From: Mesorhizobium sp. M8A.F.Ca.ET.218.01.1.1
GTDB lineage: Bacteria; Pseudomonadota; Alphaproteobacteria; Rhizobiales; Rhizobiaceae
Direction: 5' to 3'
Assembly: GCF_004791165.1 (NCBI RefSeq)
Contig: NZ_SRUZ01000003.1
Coordinates: 372,001 to 436,000 of the forward strand
DNA: 64,000 bases
This document shows, piece by piece, positions 63,198 through 64,000 of this stretch; position 1 is the first letter of the stretch; the number at the start of each line of letters is the position of its first letter. The translations under genes and the position numbers were made by a program. The notes below the pieces were generated by a model. It was given only the letters and a program-made list of their open reading frames with translations. It made no database searches and had not been told where the DNA came from.

Positions 63198-64000
63198 ATG
63201 GCGGATTCGCCCGAAATCGTTGGCTCGCTCGAAGACGTGTCGAAAGCCTATTCGGCAATTCTCTGCGACGTCTGGGGCGTGGTGCACAATGGCGAGTGGC
63301 ATTTTCCGGCGGCCGCGGCCGCGCTGGCGGCGGCAAGGGCGACCGGCATTCCTGTCGTTCTGATCACCAATTCGCCACGCCGCAGTGCCGATGTCGTGGC
63401 ACAGATGAGCGTGATCGGCGTTCCGCCGTCAGCCTATGACCGTGTGGTGACCTCGGGCGACGTGACCCGCGACCTGATCGCGGAGGGCCCACGCAAAGTC
63501 TTCCACATCGGCGCCGACCGCGATTTGACCCTTTACGATGGCCTCGATGTCGAACTCGTCGAGGAATTCGAGGCCGCCGGCGTCGTGTGCACCGGGCTGT
63601 TCGACGACGAGGTTGAAAAACCCGAGGATTATACCGACCTGCTGCGCCGGTTGCGCGCCAGGAACTTGCCATTCATCTGCGCCAATCCCGATATCATGGT
63701 TGAACGCGGCGAACGGATCATCTGGTGCGCCGGTGCACTCGCACGCGACTACGCGCAGCTCGGCGGCCGCACGCTGATCGCCGGAAAACCCTATGCGCCG
63801 ATCTACGAGGTCGCGATGAAGGAGGTGGCCGAGATCCTCGGCCAGCCGGTTGAGCGTTCGCAAATACTGGCGATCGGCGATGGCATGATGACCGACGTCA
63901 AGGGCGCGGCCGACAATGGTTTCGACGTCCTCTATGTCTCCGGCGGCATTCACGCCCGCGACTACGGCGATCCATCCCGGCCGGATCCGGCAAGGCTTGG
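63198..64000 (+). CDS. HAD-IIA family phosphatase (TIGR01459-like), 3' end cut off
   Basis: At least 267 residues, open at the window end. The HAD nucleophile is in ILCDVWGVVHNG (D24); PVVLITNSPRR is motif II, and LAIGDGMMTDVKGAAD is motif IV with the metal-binding acids. This matches the NagD-like subfamily found in rhizobia, for which substrates are unknown. GAAGGAAAC precedes the ATG. It is usually followed by ribF in relatives, which lies outside this window. Confidence 0.88.
   Translation, partial: MADSPEIVGSLEDVSKAYSAILCDVWGVVHNGEWHFPAAAAALAAARATGIPVVLITNSPRRSADVVAQMSVIGVPPSAYDRVVTSGDVTRDLIAEGPRKVFHIGADRDLTLYDGLDVELVEEFEAAGVVCTGLFDDEVEKPEDYTDLLRRLRARNLPFICANPDIMVERGERIIWCAGALARDYAQLGGRTLIAGKPYAPIYEVAMKEVAEILGQPVERSQILAIGDGMMTDVKGAADNGFDVLYVSGGIHARDYGDPSRPDPARL

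Overview
This 64 kb window reads as an ordinary stretch of a GC-rich alphaproteobacterial chromosome, most likely Mesorhizobium or a close Phyllobacteriaceae/Rhizobiales relative. The basis is gene content: an aapJQMP amino-acid ABC operon, a ChoX-type choline-binding protein beside a BetI-like regulator, TadG-type pilus proteins, NDUFS4- and NDUFS6-like complex I accessory proteins, a CIRCE-controlled groESL operon, the DUF1326/DUF2182 pair, and short palindromic repeats typical of rhizobial intergenic DNA. I saw no phage, conjugative, CRISPR or transposase genes. Assignments come from reading motifs and recalling families; no search was run.

Layout. 0-2.5 kb: a cut-off membrane protein, a probable LysR remnant, tRNA-Pro, an NDUFS4-like gene, tRNA-Arg, a small protein and a membrane diguanylate cyclase. 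2.7-6.6 kb: a glycosyltransferase, an anion permease, and a TetR gene divergent from an enoyl-CoA hydratase. 6.7-9.6 kb: an ECF sigma factor with its probable target operon (DUF4142 plus cupredoxin), then an HPP/CBS membrane protein. 9.8-12.9 kb: a MetC-like lyase and DUF1326/DUF2182. 13.2-17.6 kb: aapJQMP. 17.6-19.9 kb: DUF2459, a flavin monooxygenase and an NDUFS6-like zinc protein. 20-23.7 kb: ppk-ppx behind a probable Pho box. 23.7-28.4 kb: two DoxX proteins, fumC, an SDR and a BetI-like regulator. 28.4-34.9 kb: choX with an alpha/beta hydrolase, NIPSNAP/TetR, a Tat-exported phosphoesterase, CsbD, GST and a cold-shock protein. 35.2-39.8 kb: small proteins, LysE, SnoaL, OsmC, a dehydrogenase and TetR. 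39.8-42.1 kb: groESL with an unusual 77-bp duplication at its 3' end. 42.2-45.2 kb: a secreted pepsin-like protease and a divergent methyltransferase/ATP-grasp pair. 45.2-49.6 kb: TetR and a three-gene operon (MFS, FAD oxidase, PLP enzyme). 49.7-56.3 kb: MarR-GNAT fusion, AraC, a lone FecCD permease and a MarR-EmrA-EmrB efflux set. 56.3-64 kb: CAP lipoprotein, two TadG proteins, DUF2189, a dienelactone hydrolase-like protein, LysE, and a HAD-IIA phosphatase cut by the window end.

Regulation is unusually legible. Five of the six TetR genes sit beside divergently transcribed targets with an inverted repeat in the shared gap. Two MarR genes have small palindromes upstream. The ECF sigma gene and its downstream operon carry the same promoter (GGGAAC, 15 bp, GCATCCAA), which suggests an autoregulated two-transcript regulon.

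The most unusual items are a bacterial pepsin-family aspartic protease with both DTG motifs and a flap-like YGT, the duplicated groL 3' end that alternates two perfect hairpins, the ECF sigma/cupredoxin unit with a 16-bp repeat running into the sigma gene's ribosome binding site, the methyltransferase/ATP-grasp pair, and a choline-binding protein coupled to a hydrolase instead of its permease. None of these is a proven new system; each has a stated test.
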